Below are positions 1 through 8,086 of a DNA stretch of 64,000 bases, one piece after another. Origin of the DNA: Leifsonia sp. TF02-11 (GTDB lineage Bacteria > Actinomycetota > Actinomycetes > Actinomycetales > Microbacteriaceae); NCBI RefSeq assembly GCF_017565305.1, contig NZ_JAGEKP010000013.1, positions 186,001 to 250,000 on the forward strand, written 5' to 3'. A program made the translations under genes and the position numbers. The notes below the pieces were generated by a model. The model did not search any database and was not told the origin of the DNA. It was given only the letters and a program-made list of their open reading frames with translations. Position 1 is the stretch's first letter. Every line of letters begins with the position of its first letter.

Positions 1-2
1 AC

Positions 3-200
3 TCCGAAGAGGCGATCCGTCACCGCCAGGAGGTCTACGTGCGCGAGACGTCCCCCCTCATCGACGTGTACCGCGACCGTGGCCTGCTGGTCGAGGTCGA
101 CGGTCTCGGCGGCGTGGACGAGGTCGCGGCGCGCATCCGTTCGGCACTCGCCGAGCGCGGCATCCTCCCGCTGGCCGGGGCCGACGAGCCCGTCGCCTGA
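3..200 (+). CDS. adk: Adenylate kinase, C-terminal end (partial)
   Basis: The last 65 residues of an open frame that enters from the left edge. The text [27 protein letters not shown] is the helical C-terminal part of bacterial adenylate kinase (ATP + AMP to 2 ADP, cytoplasmic); the nucleotide-binding part lies outside the window. It ends 5 nt before map, the standard adk-map-infA order next to the alpha ribosomal operon, so the two are very likely cotranscribed. The identification rests on this short tail plus synteny. Confidence 0.85.
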   Translation, partial: SEEAIRHRQEVYVRETSPLIDVYRDRGLLVEVDGLGGVDEVAARIRSALAERGILPLAGADEPVA

Positions 201-205
201 CGACC

Positions 206-1051
206 GTGGCTTTCAAGCGGACGATCTACAAGACGCCCGCCCAGCTGCGCCAGATGGTCGCGCCGGGGCGGGCGACCGCCGCGTCGCTCGATGCCGTGGC
301 GGACGCGATTTCCGTCGGAATGTCGACTCTGCAGCTCGACGAGATCGCGGAGGCGGCGATCGAGGGCGCCGGCGGCCGTTCGAATTTCAAGCTCGAGGCG
401 GGCTACCACCACACGATCTGCGCGTCGGTGAACGACGAGGTCGTCCACGGCATTCCGGGATCGCGCATCCTGCTGCCCGGCGACATCGTGTCGATCGACA
501 GCGGTGCCATCGTCACGGGCGCTGACGGCGCCGGCTGGAACGGCGACGCAGCGCGCACGTTCGTGCTGCCGGACCCGGCGCACCCGGAGCGGGTGGCGGA
601 GCGGCAGAAGCTCTCTGACGTGACCGAGCAGTCGCTGTGGCACGGTATCGCGCGGCTCGCGAGCGCACGTCATCTCAACGAGGTCGGCGAGGCCGTCGAA
701 GACCACATCCTCTCGCAGGGCGACTACGACATCCTGACCGACTACATCGGCCACGGCATCGGCCGGCGGATGCACGAGGAGCCGCCGGTGTTCAACTACC
801 GCGTTCGCTCGAAGGGCCCGGAGGTCCGCCCCGGGCTGGTGGTCGCGATCGAGCCGATGGTGGTGCTGGGCGACCAGGACACCTACGTGAAAGACGACGG
901 CTGGACCGTCGCGACGGAGGACGGGTCGGCTGCTGCGCACTGGGAGCACAGCGTCGCGGTGCACGCGGACGGCATCTGGGTGCTCACCGCCGTCGACGGC
1001 GGCGCGGCGGGGTTGGCGCCGTTCGGGATCACGCCGACGCCGATCGCGTGA
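206..1051 (+). CDS. map: Type I methionine aminopeptidase
   Basis: A 281-residue cytosolic metalloprotease that removes the initiator methionine from nascent proteins. All five metal ligands are visible: D98 (SIDSG), D114 (GDAAR), H183 (GHGIGR), E216 (AIEPM) and E247 (HWEHS), and the histidine of the YHHTICASVNDEVVHG segment is also present. Length is normal for the type I family. The start is GTG, 5 nt after the adk stop, with no better ATG nearby. It is the last gene before a promoter that drives infA, so it likely belongs to the adk transcript. Confidence 0.96.
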   Translation: MAFKRTIYKTPAQLRQMVAPGRATAASLDAVADAISVGMSTLQLDEIAEAAIEGAGGRSNFKLEAGYHHTICASVNDEVVHGIPGSRILLPGDIVSIDSGAIVTGADGAGWNGDAARTFVLPDPAHPERVAERQKLSDVTEQSLWHGIARLASARHLNEVGEAVEDHILSQGDYDILTDYIGHGIGRRMHEEPPVFNYRVRSKGPEVRPGLVVAIEPMVVLGDQDTYVKDDGWTVATEDGSAAAHWEHSVAVHADGIWVLTAVDGGAAGLAPFGITPTPIA

Positions 1052-1113
1052 CCGCTCGACAGGCAGTGCTCGGGCCCTGTTCGCTCACAGCGGGCGCAGA
1101 TGATAGCCCAGAA

Positions 1114-1143
1114 TTGGCGAAATGCGCCGGCATCCCATAAGAT
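1114..1143 (+). promoter_or_regulatory. Promoter of infA/rpmJ transcript
   Basis: A TTGGCG -35 (1114-1119), an 18-nt spacer and a TAAGAT -10 (1138-1143). The 15 bases just after the -10, TGATCCTTGGTGTCT, match the bases just after the rplM -10 at 14 of 15 positions. Predicted transcription start is near 1149-1150, giving a leader of about 85 nt. Confidence 0.6.
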
Positions 1144-1235
1144 TGATCCTTGGTGTCTTAGGCGTGCTTGCTGCATGCCCTTCACCGATGTAAACGCACG
1201 ACCAGCAAACCACAACGACTAGCGACAGTGAGGCT

Positions 1236-1457
1236 ATGGCCAAAAAAGACGGTGTCATCGAGATCGAAGGATCTGTGATCGAGGCGCTCCCCAACGCGAT
1301 GTTCCGCGTCGAGCTCACCAACGGTCACAAGGTTCTTGCCCACATCTCCGGCAAGATGCGCCAGCACTACATCCGCATCCTCCCCGAGGACCGCGTGATC
1401 GTGGAGCTGAGCCCCTACGATCTGACCCGCGGCCGGATCGTCTACCGCTACAAGTAA
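1236..1457 (+). CDS. infA: Translation initiation factor IF-1
   Basis: 73 residues, the usual length of bacterial IF-1. It is a single S1/OB-fold domain running from [25 protein letters not shown] to the RGRIVYRYK end that is nearly invariant in the family. IF-1 binds the 30S A site and assists IF-2 and IF-3. It stands in the conserved infA-rpmJ-rpsM order. ATG start; it has its own promoter at 1114-1143. Confidence 0.98.
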   Translation: MAKKDGVIEIEGSVIEALPNAMFRVELTNGHKVLAHISGKMRQHYIRILPEDRVIVELSPYDLTRGRIVYRYK

Positions 1458-1536
1458 CGGATTGCTGTAAGTAACGGCCACGCCACCGGGTAGCCCCTGG
1501 CGAGGTACGAGGACAGCGAACAAAGGTAACAACACA

Positions 1537-1650
1537 ATGAAGGTCAACCCCTCCGTCAAGAAGATCTGCGACAAGTGCAAGGTCATCCGTCGCAACGGCC
1601 GGGTCATGGTCATCTGCGAGAACCCGCGCCACAAGCAGCGCCAGGGCTGA
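1537..1650 (+). CDS. rpmJ: 50S ribosomal protein L36
   Basis: 37 residues beginning [16 protein letters not shown] and ending in HKQRQG, a full-length L36. The zinc ribbon residues C11, C14, C27 and H32 are all present, so this is the zinc-binding (C+) form of the protein. It binds 23S rRNA late in 50S assembly. It lies 79 nt after infA and before rpsM, the standard position. Confidence 0.97.
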   Translation: MKVNPSVKKICDKCKVIRRNGRVMVICENPRHKQRQG

Positions 1651-1657
1651 TCGCGGC

Positions 1658-1674
1658 GGCAGTCATCGACTGCC
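1658..1674 (+). other. Short hairpin after rpmJ
   Basis: A perfect 7-bp stem, GGCAGTC and GACTGCC, around a 3-nt loop, 8 nt after the rpmJ stop. There is no T tract, so it is more likely a processing or stability element than a strong terminator. Confidence 0.35.
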
Positions 1675-1728
1675 AGCACGACTCAACTGACAGTACTTAC
1701 AAATAAATAAGGCGAAGCGATCCCAGAA

Positions 1729-1755
1729 CCCGCGTCCATCCTGGATGGGCGCGGG
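1729..1755 (+). other. Strong hairpin in the rpmJ-rpsM leader
   Basis: Two 13-nt arms, CCCGCGTCCATCC and GGATGGGCGCGGG, pair with one G-U wobble around almost no loop (in practice the inner pairs open). It lies about 70 nt before rpsM and is not followed by T residues. It could be a ribosomal-protein feedback site or a partial attenuator; this is inferred from structure only. Confidence 0.4.
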
Positions 1756-1826
1756 GGACACCCTCGGAGGAGGCCGGGGCACCGGGACCGCTGAAGACCT
1801 CCACTCATCACAGGAGAAGCCACACC

Positions 1827-2201
1827 ATGGCACGTCTAGCAGGCGTCGACATCCCGCGCGAGAAGCGCGTGGAGGTCGCACTCACCTACATCTACGGCGT
1901 CGGGCGCACGCGTGCGCTGCAGACCCTTCGCGAGACCGGGATCTCCGGCGACATCCGCGTCAAGGACCTGACCGACGACCAGCTCGTCGCACTGCGCGAC
2001 TTCATCGAAGGCAACTTCAAGGTCGAGGGTGACCTCCGCCGCGAGGTCGCCGCCGACATCCGCCGCAAGGTCGAGATCGGTAGCTACGAGGGCATCCGCC
2101 ACCGCAAGGGCCTCCCGGTCCGCGGCCAGCGAACCAAGACGAATGCGCGCACCCGCAAGGGCCCGAAGCGCACCGTCGCCGGTAAGAAGAAGGCTCGCTA
2201 G
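1827..2201 (+). CDS. rpsM: 30S ribosomal protein S13
   Basis: 124 residues. The start [26 protein letters not shown] and the basic tail with [28 protein letters not shown] are diagnostic for S13, a head protein of the 30S subunit that contacts 50S in bridges B1a/B1b. ATG preceded by a good ribosome site (AGGAGA about 10 nt upstream). First gene of the S13-S11-alpha-L17 cluster, with a long structured leader in front. Confidence 0.98.
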   Translation: MARLAGVDIPREKRVEVALTYIYGVGRTRALQTLRETGISGDIRVKDLTDDQLVALRDFIEGNFKVEGDLRREVAADIRRKVEIGSYEGIRHRKGLPVRGQRTKTNARTRKGPKRTVAGKKKAR

Positions 2202-2230
2202 GCCGACACCAGGACTGAAGGAGAAACAAA

Positions 2231-2629
2231 ATGGCAGCACCCAAGTCGGCCGCTCGCAAGCCGCGCAAGAAAGAAAAGAAGAACATCGCTGTGGGCCAGG
2301 CCCACATCAAGAGCACCTTCAACAACACCATCGTCTCGATCACCGACACCACCGGTGCGGTCATCTCGTGGGCGTCCTCCGGTGGAGTCGGCTTCAAGGG
2401 CTCGCGCAAGTCCACCCCCTTCGCCGCTCAGCTGGCCGCCGAGTCGGCCGCCCGCCAGGCGCAGGAGCACGGGATGAAGAAGGTCGACGTCTTCGTCAAG
2501 GGCCCGGGCTCGGGCCGCGAGACCGCGATCCGCTCGCTGCAGGCCGCCGGCCTCGAGGTGGGCTCGATCAACGACGTCACCCCGCAGGCGCACAACGGTT
2601 GCCGCCCGCCGAAGCGTCGCCGCGTCTAG
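2231..2629 (+). CDS. rpsK: 30S ribosomal protein S11
   Basis: 132 residues. The core [28 protein letters not shown] and the end [10 protein letters not shown] are characteristic of S11, a platform protein beside the 3' end of 16S rRNA. The N-terminal 20 residues are lysine- and alanine-rich, as in other actinobacteria. It follows rpsM by 29 nt. The usual next gene in many bacteria, rpsD, is absent; rpoA comes next. Confidence 0.98.
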   Translation: MAAPKSAARKPRKKEKKNIAVGQAHIKSTFNNTIVSITDTTGAVISWASSGGVGFKGSRKSTPFAAQLAAESAARQAQEHGMKKVDVFVKGPGSGRETAIRSLQAAGLEVGSINDVTPQAHNGCRPPKRRRV

Positions 2630-2647
2630 TTCTCTTCCACGTCCGCC

Positions 2648-2678
2648 CAGGCGGCGGTCCTCACCGGGCCGCCGCCTG
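2648..2678 (+). terminator. Hairpin between rpsK and rpoA
   Basis: A perfect 10-bp GC stem (CAGGCGGCGG with CCGCCGCCTG) with an 11-nt loop, 19 nt after the rpsK stop. There is no T tract. It may attenuate transcription or stabilise the upstream message and so set the ratio of ribosomal proteins to RpoA. Confidence 0.5.
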
Positions 2679-2708
2679 ACGGCGTGACGAACCCCACCTC
2701 ACTCACGC

Positions 2709-2730
2709 GAGTGTCATATAGCGGACACTC
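2709..2730 (+). other. Inverted repeat before rpoA
   Basis: GAGTGTC and GACACTC flank an AT-richer 8-nt centre (ATATAGCG), ending 19 nt before the rpoA GTG. It could be a regulator site or an RNA hairpin near the ribosome site. No factor can be named. Confidence 0.3.
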
Positions 2731-2748
2731 AGCCGAAAGGAATCAACA

Positions 2749-3744
2749 GTGCTCATTGCACAGCGTCCTACGCTCACCGAAGAGAACATCTCCGAGTTCC
2801 GTTCGCGGTTCGTCATCGAGCCGCTCGAGCCGGGCTTCGGCTACACCCTCGGAAACTCGCTGCGCCGCACCCTGCTCTCGTCCATCCCGGGCGCGGCCGT
2901 CACCAGCATCCGCATCGACGGAGTGCTGCACGAGTTCAGCACGGTTCCCGGTGTCAAAGAGGATGTCACCGAGATCATCCTGAACATCAAGGGCCTGGTC
3001 GTCTCGAGCGAGCACGACGAGCCGATCACCGCCTACCTGCGCAAGACGGGTGCCGGCCAGGTCACGGCCGCCGACATCTCGGCTCCGGCGGGTGTGGAGA
3101 TCCACAACCCCGAGCTCGTCATCGCCACCCTCAACGACAAGGCGAAGTTCGAGGTCGAGCTGACCATCGAGCGCGGCCGCGGCTACGTGTCGGCCCAGCA
3201 GAACCGCAACGAGTACAGCGAGGCGGGCCAGATCCCGATCGACTCGATCTACTCCCCGGTTCTCAAGGTCACCTACCGCGTCGAGGCTACCCGCGCCGGT
3301 GAGCGCACGGACTTCGACCGTCTCGTGGTCGACGTGGAGACCAAGCCGGCGATCAGCCCACGCGACGCCATCGCGTCGGCCGGTCGCACGCTCGTCGAGC
3401 TGTTCGGTCTCGCTCGTGAGCTCAACAGCGCGGCCGAGGGCATCGAGATCGGCCCGGCGCCGGTCGACCAGGTGCTCAGCTCCGAGCTGTCGATGCCGAT
3501 CGAGGACCTCGACCTGTCGGTGCGCTCGTACAACTGCCTCAAGCGTGAGGGCATCAACACGGTCAGCGAGCTGGTCTCGCTGTCCGAGACGCAGCTCATG
3601 AACATCCGCAACTTCGGTCAGAAGTCGGTGGATGAGGTCAAGGACAAGCTGACCGAGATGGGTCTGTCGCTCAAGGACTCGGTCCCCGGGTTCGACGGCG
3701 CCCACTTCTACAGCGGGTACGAAGAAGACGAGTCCACCATCTGA
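2749..3744 (+). CDS. rpoA: RNA polymerase alpha subunit
   Basis: 331 residues. The N-terminal assembly domain (about 1-230) carries [50 protein letters not shown], the dimerisation and beta-contact core. A linker and the C-terminal domain follow (about 250-315: [30 protein letters not shown], then [16 protein letters not shown]), which binds UP elements and activators. The start is GTG, preceded by AAAGGAATC. It acts in the core polymerase. Stop is 49 nt before rplQ. Confidence 0.98.
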   Translation: MLIAQRPTLTEENISEFRSRFVIEPLEPGFGYTLGNSLRRTLLSSIPGAAVTSIRIDGVLHEFSTVPGVKEDVTEIILNIKGLVVSSEHDEPITAYLRKTGAGQVTAADISAPAGVEIHNPELVIATLNDKAKFEVELTIERGRGYVSAQQNRNEYSEAGQIPIDSIYSPVLKVTYRVEATRAGERTDFDRLVVDVETKPAISPRDAIASAGRTLVELFGLARELNSAAEGIEIGPAPVDQVLSSELSMPIEDLDLSVRSYNCLKREGINTVSELVSLSETQLMNIRNFGQKSVDEVKDKLTEMGLSLKDSVPGFDGAHFYSGYEEDESTI

Positions 3745-3793
3745 GGCCGCGTCAGCGAAGCCTTCGACTTTTCACTACTGGAGATAACCGATC

Positions 3794-4384
3794 ATGCCTA
3801 AGCCCACGAAGGGCCCCCGCCTCGGAGGCGGTCCCGCGCACGAGCGTCTGATGCTCGCCAACCTGGCCGCCGCGCTGTTCACGCACAAGAGCATCAAGAC
3901 GACCGAGACCAAGGCCAAGCGTCTGCGTCCGTACGCCGAGCGTCTGATCACGTTCGCGAAGCGCGGCGACCTGCACGCCCGCCGTCGCGTGCTCGCCGTC
4001 ATCGGCGACAAGACCGTCGTGCACGAGCTCTTCACCGAGATCGCGCCGCTGGTCGCCGAGCGCGAGGGCGGCTACACCCGCATCACGAAGCTCGGCTTCC
4101 GCAAGGGCGACAACGCGCCGATGGCGCAGATCGAGCTGGTGCTCGAGCCCGTCGCCCCGAAGGCGAAGCCGGCCAAGAAGGCGGAGGCCCCGAAGGCCGC
4201 TCCCGTCGAGGAGCCGGTCGTCGAGGAGGTCGCCGCTGAGGAGGCCGCCACCGAGGAGACCACCGCTGCCGAGGCCGCCACCGAGGAGACCACCGCTGCC
4301 GAGGCAGAGGTCGTCGAGGAGGCCACCGGCGACGCCGAGGCCGCCGGCGAGACCACGGCCGAGGACGAGGCAGAGAAGGCCTGA
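3794..4384 (+). CDS. rplQ: 50S ribosomal protein L17 with acidic Ala/Glu-rich tail
   Basis: 196 residues. Residues 1-118 ([53 protein letters not shown] and following) are a complete L17. The remaining 75 or so residues are an A/E/T/V-rich, strongly acidic low-complexity tail absent from the minimal family but common in actinobacteria. The tail contains an exact 30-bp tandem duplication (4241-4270 = 4271-4300) encoding [10 protein letters not shown] twice. Last gene of the operon; an intrinsic terminator follows. Confidence 0.97.
   Translation: MPKPTKGPRLGGGPAHERLMLANLAAALFTHKSIKTTETKAKRLRPYAERLITFAKRGDLHARRRVLAVIGDKTVVHELFTEIAPLVAEREGGYTRITKLGFRKGDNAPMAQIELVLEPVAPKAKPAKKAEAPKAAPVEEPVVEEVAAEEAATEETTAAEAATEETTAAEAEVVEEATGDAEAAGETTAEDEAEKA
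4241..4300 (+). repeat. Exact 30-bp tandem duplication inside rplQ
   Basis: Two head-to-tail identical 30-base units in frame, each encoding [10 protein letters not shown] in the disordered tail of L17. It is probably a slippage or recent duplication product; copy number may vary between strains. Confidence 0.9.
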
Positions 4385-4412
4385 GCCTTCCGCTCTTCGC
4401 TTCACCGTCGAG

Positions 4413-4446
4413 ACGCCCCGCATCCATTCGGATGCGGGGCGTTTCG
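4413..4446 (+). terminator. Intrinsic terminator after rplQ
   Basis: A perfect 13-bp stem (ACGCCCCGCATCC and GGATGCGGGGCGT) with a 4-nt loop ATTC, followed by TTTCG. It lies 29 nt after the rplQ stop and ends the ribosomal operon. Confidence 0.85.
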
Positions 4447-4462
4447 CTGCTCGGGAGCCCGC

Positions 4463-4468
4463 TAGGCT
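4463..4468 (+). promoter_or_regulatory. -10 box of leaderless GNAT gene
   Basis: TAGGCT, 6 nt before the ATG at 4475, placing the predicted transcription start on or next to the start codon. No ribosome site is visible, as expected for a leaderless message. Confidence 0.5.
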
Positions 4469-4474
4469 GGCGGG

Positions 4475-5515
4475 ATGCCGGGGCCAGAATCCGTCGAGAC
4501 GACTCTTCCACCGCTGAGCGAGCGCGTGGAGGCGCCGCCGACCTATCGGCCGCGCCATCCCCTCGTCGCGGAGTGGCGGCCGATCACGACGGGTGACGTC
4601 GACGCCGTGCTCGCCGTGTTCCGAGCGAGCGACGCGGTCGACCATCCGAACTACCTCACCACGCGCGAGGAGGTGGAGGACGAGCTCGGGTTCAGCTTCC
4701 TCGACCTGGAACGCGACACCCTGCTGGCCATCGGGCACGACGGCGCCGTGCTGGCGGTCGGCGCGATCCTGGAGCCGCCGCGGCAGATCACCCTGGTGCG
4801 CGAATTCCTGAACGGGGCGGTGCATCCCGATCATCGCGGCCGGGGCATCGGCCGGGAACTGGTCGCATGGCAGCGGGTGCGCGGGGAGCAGAAGCTCGCC
4901 GCGCTGGACAAGCGACTGCCCGGCTGGCTGGTCGGCTACGCCGACCGGCGCGCTCCCGACCGTGAGCGGCTCCTCACGGCGGCCGGTTTCCGGGCCGTGC
5001 GCTGGTTCCACACGATGGAGCGCGACCTCGGGCAGCCCATCCCCGAGGTCGTCCCGACGGAGACGGTGAGCATCGTCCCCTACTCGTCCGAACTGGCGGA
5101 CGCCGTGCACGCGGCGCGCGACGAGGCCTTCCTCGATCACTGGGGCAGCCAGCCGCTGAGCGACGAGCAGTGGGCCACGCTGATCGGCGGGACGTTCGCG
5201 CCCGAGGTGTCGTTCGTCGCCCTCGCGGGCGAGGAGGTCGCCGGCGTCGTGCTGAGCGACGTCAACGAGGACGACTGGGTCGCGCAGGGGTTCTCCGGCC
5301 CCTACATCTCCACCGTCGCCGTCACCCGAGCGCATCGGGGCCGACGCATCGCGCCTGCGCTGCTCGGCGCCGTCCTGCGCGAGAGCGCGCGGCGGGGCTG
5401 GCAGAAGGCGGTGCTCGACGTCGACGCCGACAACCCGACGGGTGCGCTCGGCCTCTACACCGGCATGGGATTCGTCTCGACCTTCTCGGAGACCGGGCTG
5501 GTGCGGGAGTACTGA
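4475..5515 (+). CDS. Tandem-GNAT acetyltransferase
   Basis: 346 residues with two GNAT folds. In domain 1 (about 25-190) the acetyl-CoA loop reads VHPDHRGRGIGRELV; in domain 2 (about 195-346) it reads VAVTRAHRGRRIAPALL, followed by the ADNPTGALGLYTGMGF motif. Two-domain architecture and length resemble mycothiol synthase MshD, but the substrate cannot be assigned from sequence and this may be another paralogue. The stop overlaps the truA ATG by one base (TGATG), so the two are translationally coupled. ATG start with a -10 box close in front. Confidence 0.85.
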   Translation: MPGPESVETTLPPLSERVEAPPTYRPRHPLVAEWRPITTGDVDAVLAVFRASDAVDHPNYLTTREEVEDELGFSFLDLERDTLLAIGHDGAVLAVGAILEPPRQITLVREFLNGAVHPDHRGRGIGRELVAWQRVRGEQKLAALDKRLPGWLVGYADRRAPDRERLLTAAGFRAVRWFHTMERDLGQPIPEVVPTETVSIVPYSSELADAVHAARDEAFLDHWGSQPLSDEQWATLIGGTFAPEVSFVALAGEEVAGVVLSDVNEDDWVAQGFSGPYISTVAVTRAHRGRRIAPALLGAVLRESARRGWQKAVLDVDADNPTGALGLYTGMGFVSTFSETGLVREY

Positions 5516-6381
5516 TGACCGACGACGCGACCCGGTTCCGGCTCGACATCGCCTACCAGGGCACCGACTTCAATGGGTGGGGGCGGCAACCCGACCTCCG
5601 CACGGTACAGGGCGAACTCGAGGCGGCGCTCGCGACGATCTTCCGCCGCGCGGGGGAGCCTCCCCGGCTCACCGTCGCAGGGCGCACCGACGCGGGCGTC
5701 CACGCGCGGGGTCAGGTCGCCCACGTCGACCTCACGGGCGACCAGGTCGCCGTGCTGCGCAAGCCGCACGGCAAACGTCCGCCTCTGGAGGCCCACGACG
5801 CGCTCGCGCGGCGGTTGAACGGCGTCCTCGGGCCGGTGTCCGATGTCGTCGTATTGCGTGCCGGTGCGGCGCCGACCGGGTTCGACGCCCGGTTCTCGGC
5901 GGTGTGGCGCCGCTACGAGTACCGGGTGGCCGACCGGGCCGCGTTGCGCGACCCGCTGCAGCGCCACCGCACCGCGTGGGTGTCGGCAGATCTGGACGCG
6001 CGCGCGATGGACGTCGCGGCGCACGGCCTCCTCGGCCTCCACGACTTCGCCAGCTACTGCAAGGCGCGGGAGGGCGCCACGACGATCCGCACCCTCCTCG
6101 ACTTCTCGTGGCGCCGCGACGACGAGGGCGTGCTCGTCGGCGAGGTGGTGGCCGACGCGTTCTGTCACAGCATGGTCCGCGCGCTCGTCGGAGCGTGCGT
6201 CGAAGTGGGGGAGGGGTCGCTGACCCCGGGTGCCCTGGTGGAGCTGCGCGATGCGCGCGAACGGACCAGCGCCTTCAAAGTCATGCCGGCCAGGGGCCTG
6301 ACCCTGATGGAGGTCGGCTACCCGGACGACGCGGAGCTCGCGCTGCGGGCGGAGCAGACGCGCGGGCTGCGGACGCTGTGA
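5515..6381 (+). CDS. truA: tRNA pseudouridine(38-40) synthase
   Basis: 288 residues. The RFRLDIAYQGTDFNGWGRQP start is typical for TruA. The catalytic aspartate is D59 in AGRTDAGVHARGQVAH, and the C-terminal motif FCHSMVRALVGACVEVG is present. It converts uridines 38-40 of the tRNA anticodon stem-loop to pseudouridine. In actinobacteria truA usually follows rplQ directly; here the GNAT gene lies between and is coupled to it by a one-base stop/start overlap. Confidence 0.96.
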   Translation: MTDDATRFRLDIAYQGTDFNGWGRQPDLRTVQGELEAALATIFRRAGEPPRLTVAGRTDAGVHARGQVAHVDLTGDQVAVLRKPHGKRPPLEAHDALARRLNGVLGPVSDVVVLRAGAAPTGFDARFSAVWRRYEYRVADRAALRDPLQRHRTAWVSADLDARAMDVAAHGLLGLHDFASYCKAREGATTIRTLLDFSWRRDDEGVLVGEVVADAFCHSMVRALVGACVEVGEGSLTPGALVELRDARERTSAFKVMPARGLTLMEVGYPDDAELALRAEQTRGLRTL

Positions 6382-6452
6382 GGGTGCCCACGGCGCGTCC
6401 GCGAACCGTGGCACACCAGCACCTGGTTCTGAGCGGCCTCTCAGGTTCGCAA

Positions 6453-6458
6453 TAGGCT
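6453..6458 (+). promoter_or_regulatory. -10 box of leaderless ankyrin gene
   Basis: TAGGCT, 7 nt before the ATG at 6466; consistent with a leaderless message. Confidence 0.45.
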
Positions 6459-6465
6459 ACGGCTC

Positions 6466-7425
6466 ATGAAGGTGTTCCTCTGGCTGCTCGCTGGGGCACT
6501 CGGCGTCGCCGGCATTCTGATGATCGCCGGAGTGCCGGCGGGAAGCGGCCCGGATGCGGTCCCCGCGGTCGGCGCGGGGGCGCGGACGATCGACGGTCTG
6601 CTGTGCCTCGCGGCCGCTACCGGCTCGGCGATCGCTGCCGGTCGCAGAAAGAAGCCGAGCGACGCGGCCGATCTCCTGGGCGCTCCGCCGTCGCCGGAGA
6701 CCCACCAGCTGATCGAATCATCCGCATCGGGCTCACTGGAGGCGATGAGGACGCTGATAGCAGCGGGCGCGGATGTCAACGGCCGATCGAATGGCGGCTT
6801 CCGAAACCTGTGGGAGCGCCCTCTGCACGTCGCCGTGCGGTCGCGGGACGATCTCGGGCCCGAACGGGTCGCATTGCTCCTCGAGTGCGGTGCGGACGTG
6901 AACGGCACGAACCACGCGGGGCGGACCCCGCTCCAGCGGTTGGCGGAAACCCGCACCCTCGAACACGCCGGGGAAATCGCTTCGATCCTGATCCACCACG
7001 GAGCGGAGTTGTCGGTGACAGCTGACCGGGTGCCACCTTTACACAGCGCCACTGCAGCGGGATCCCGCGAGGTCGTCGAGTCGATCCTCGACGCCGGCGA
7101 GAGCGTCGACAGTAGAGCGACGCTGACCTCGAGCAAAGTGCCCACAGGGACTCCGACAGAGACGGATGCCACGCGAAGCGAGACCCGAACAACTCGCGGT
7201 GCCACACCTCTTCACTTCGCTGCGCTCGATCCACTCGTCACCGTTGAGGTCGCACGCGCCCTGATCCGCCGCGGTGCAGACCCGAACGCTCGAACGGACG
7301 ACGGGGTGACGCCCCTCGACATCATCCGACATGGGCAGGCGCGTTACGGAATAGCGGACATCGAAAGCGAACGCGCGAGTGAAGAGTTTGCCGAACTCCT
7401 CACTCAGGTAGCGGACCCTTCGTAG
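6466..7425 (+). CDS. Membrane-anchored ankyrin-repeat protein
   Basis: 319 residues. An N-terminal hydrophobic stretch (about 3-27) and a second weaker one (about 42-60) precede a basic RRKK, so the repeats probably face the cytoplasm. Four to five ankyrin units follow (about 80-310), with clear copies at LEAMRTLIAAGADVNGRSNG, ERVALLLECGADVNGTNHAG, IASILIHHGAEL, VVESILDAGES and VARALIRRGADPNARTDDG. A T/S-rich insert (about 220-245) splits the last two. No catalytic domain. GC content and codon choice look lower than in the neighbours, which may indicate later acquisition. Function unknown; protein binding is likely. Confidence 0.8.
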   Translation: MKVFLWLLAGALGVAGILMIAGVPAGSGPDAVPAVGAGARTIDGLLCLAAATGSAIAAGRRKKPSDAADLLGAPPSPETHQLIESSASGSLEAMRTLIAAGADVNGRSNGGFRNLWERPLHVAVRSRDDLGPERVALLLECGADVNGTNHAGRTPLQRLAETRTLEHAGEIASILIHHGAELSVTADRVPPLHSATAAGSREVVESILDAGESVDSRATLTSSKVPTGTPTETDATRSETRTTRGATPLHFAALDPLVTVEVARALIRRGADPNARTDDGVTPLDIIRHGQARYGIADIESERASEEFAELLTQVADPS

Positions 7426-7441
7426 CGCCCGACACCGGTCC

Positions 7442-8086
7442 TCAGCGCACCAGCCCGTTCTCGTGCGCGAACGCGACGAGCTGCACCCGCGAAGTGAGCC
7501 CCAGTTTCTGCAGGATGCTGCGCATGTGGCTCTTGACCGTCGCCTCGGAGATGAAGGCCGCCTGACCGGCCTCGGCGTTGCTGAGTCCGCGCGCCGCCAG
7601 CAGGAAGACCTCCTTCTCGCGGGCCGAGAGCACCGCGATGGCCTCCGGTCGGGCAGGGCTCATCCCGTCGCGCAGCAGCGCCGCCGTATCCTTCGGCGCG
7701 ACGACGGCGTGCCCGGCGTGGACGGTGCGGATGGCGGCGAGGACGAACTCGGGAGTCGTGTCCTTCATGATGTAGCCGTCCGCTCCGGCGCGCAGGGCGG
7801 CGGCGACGGCATGATCGCGCTCGAACGTGGTGAGGACGACGATCTTCGGCCCGCCGGCCGGGAGCTCGGAACGGATGCGCGTGGTCGCGGCGATGCCGTC
7901 GAGGCGGGGCATCCGCACATCCATGAGCATCACGTCAGGGCGGGCGTCGCGCGCGAGTTCGAACCCGGCGACGCCGTCCCCCGCCGAGCCCGCGAACTCC
8001 AGGTCGGGCTGGGACTCGATGAGCATCGCCATCCCGGAGCAGAACAGCGCTTGGTCGTCGACGACAGCGACGCGGATCGTGCTCAC
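7442..8086 (-). CDS. NarL/LuxR-family response regulator
   Basis: 214 residues. The receiver domain (1-120) has the acidic pair D10/D11, phospho-acceptor D56 (VMLMDVRMP), the switch threonine in VVLTTFE and K in IMKDTT. The LuxR-type HTH (about 148-210) reads LSAREKEVFLLAARGLSNAEAGQAAFISEATVKSHMRSILQKLGLTSRVQLVAFA. Starts at GTG, whose bases overlap the stop of the upstream kinase gene (GTGA), so the pair is translationally coupled. Likely the transcription factor of that kinase; target genes are unknown. Confidence 0.93.
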   Translation of the reverse strand: MSTIRVAVVDDQALFCSGMAMLIESQPDLEFAGSAGDGVAGFELARDARPDVMLMDVRMPRLDGIAATTRIRSELPAGGPKIVVLTTFERDHAVAAALRAGADGYIMKDTTPEFVLAAIRTVHAGHAVVAPKDTAALLRDGMSPARPEAIAVLSAREKEVFLLAARGLSNAEAGQAAFISEATVKSHMRSILQKLGLTSRVQLVAFAHENGLVR

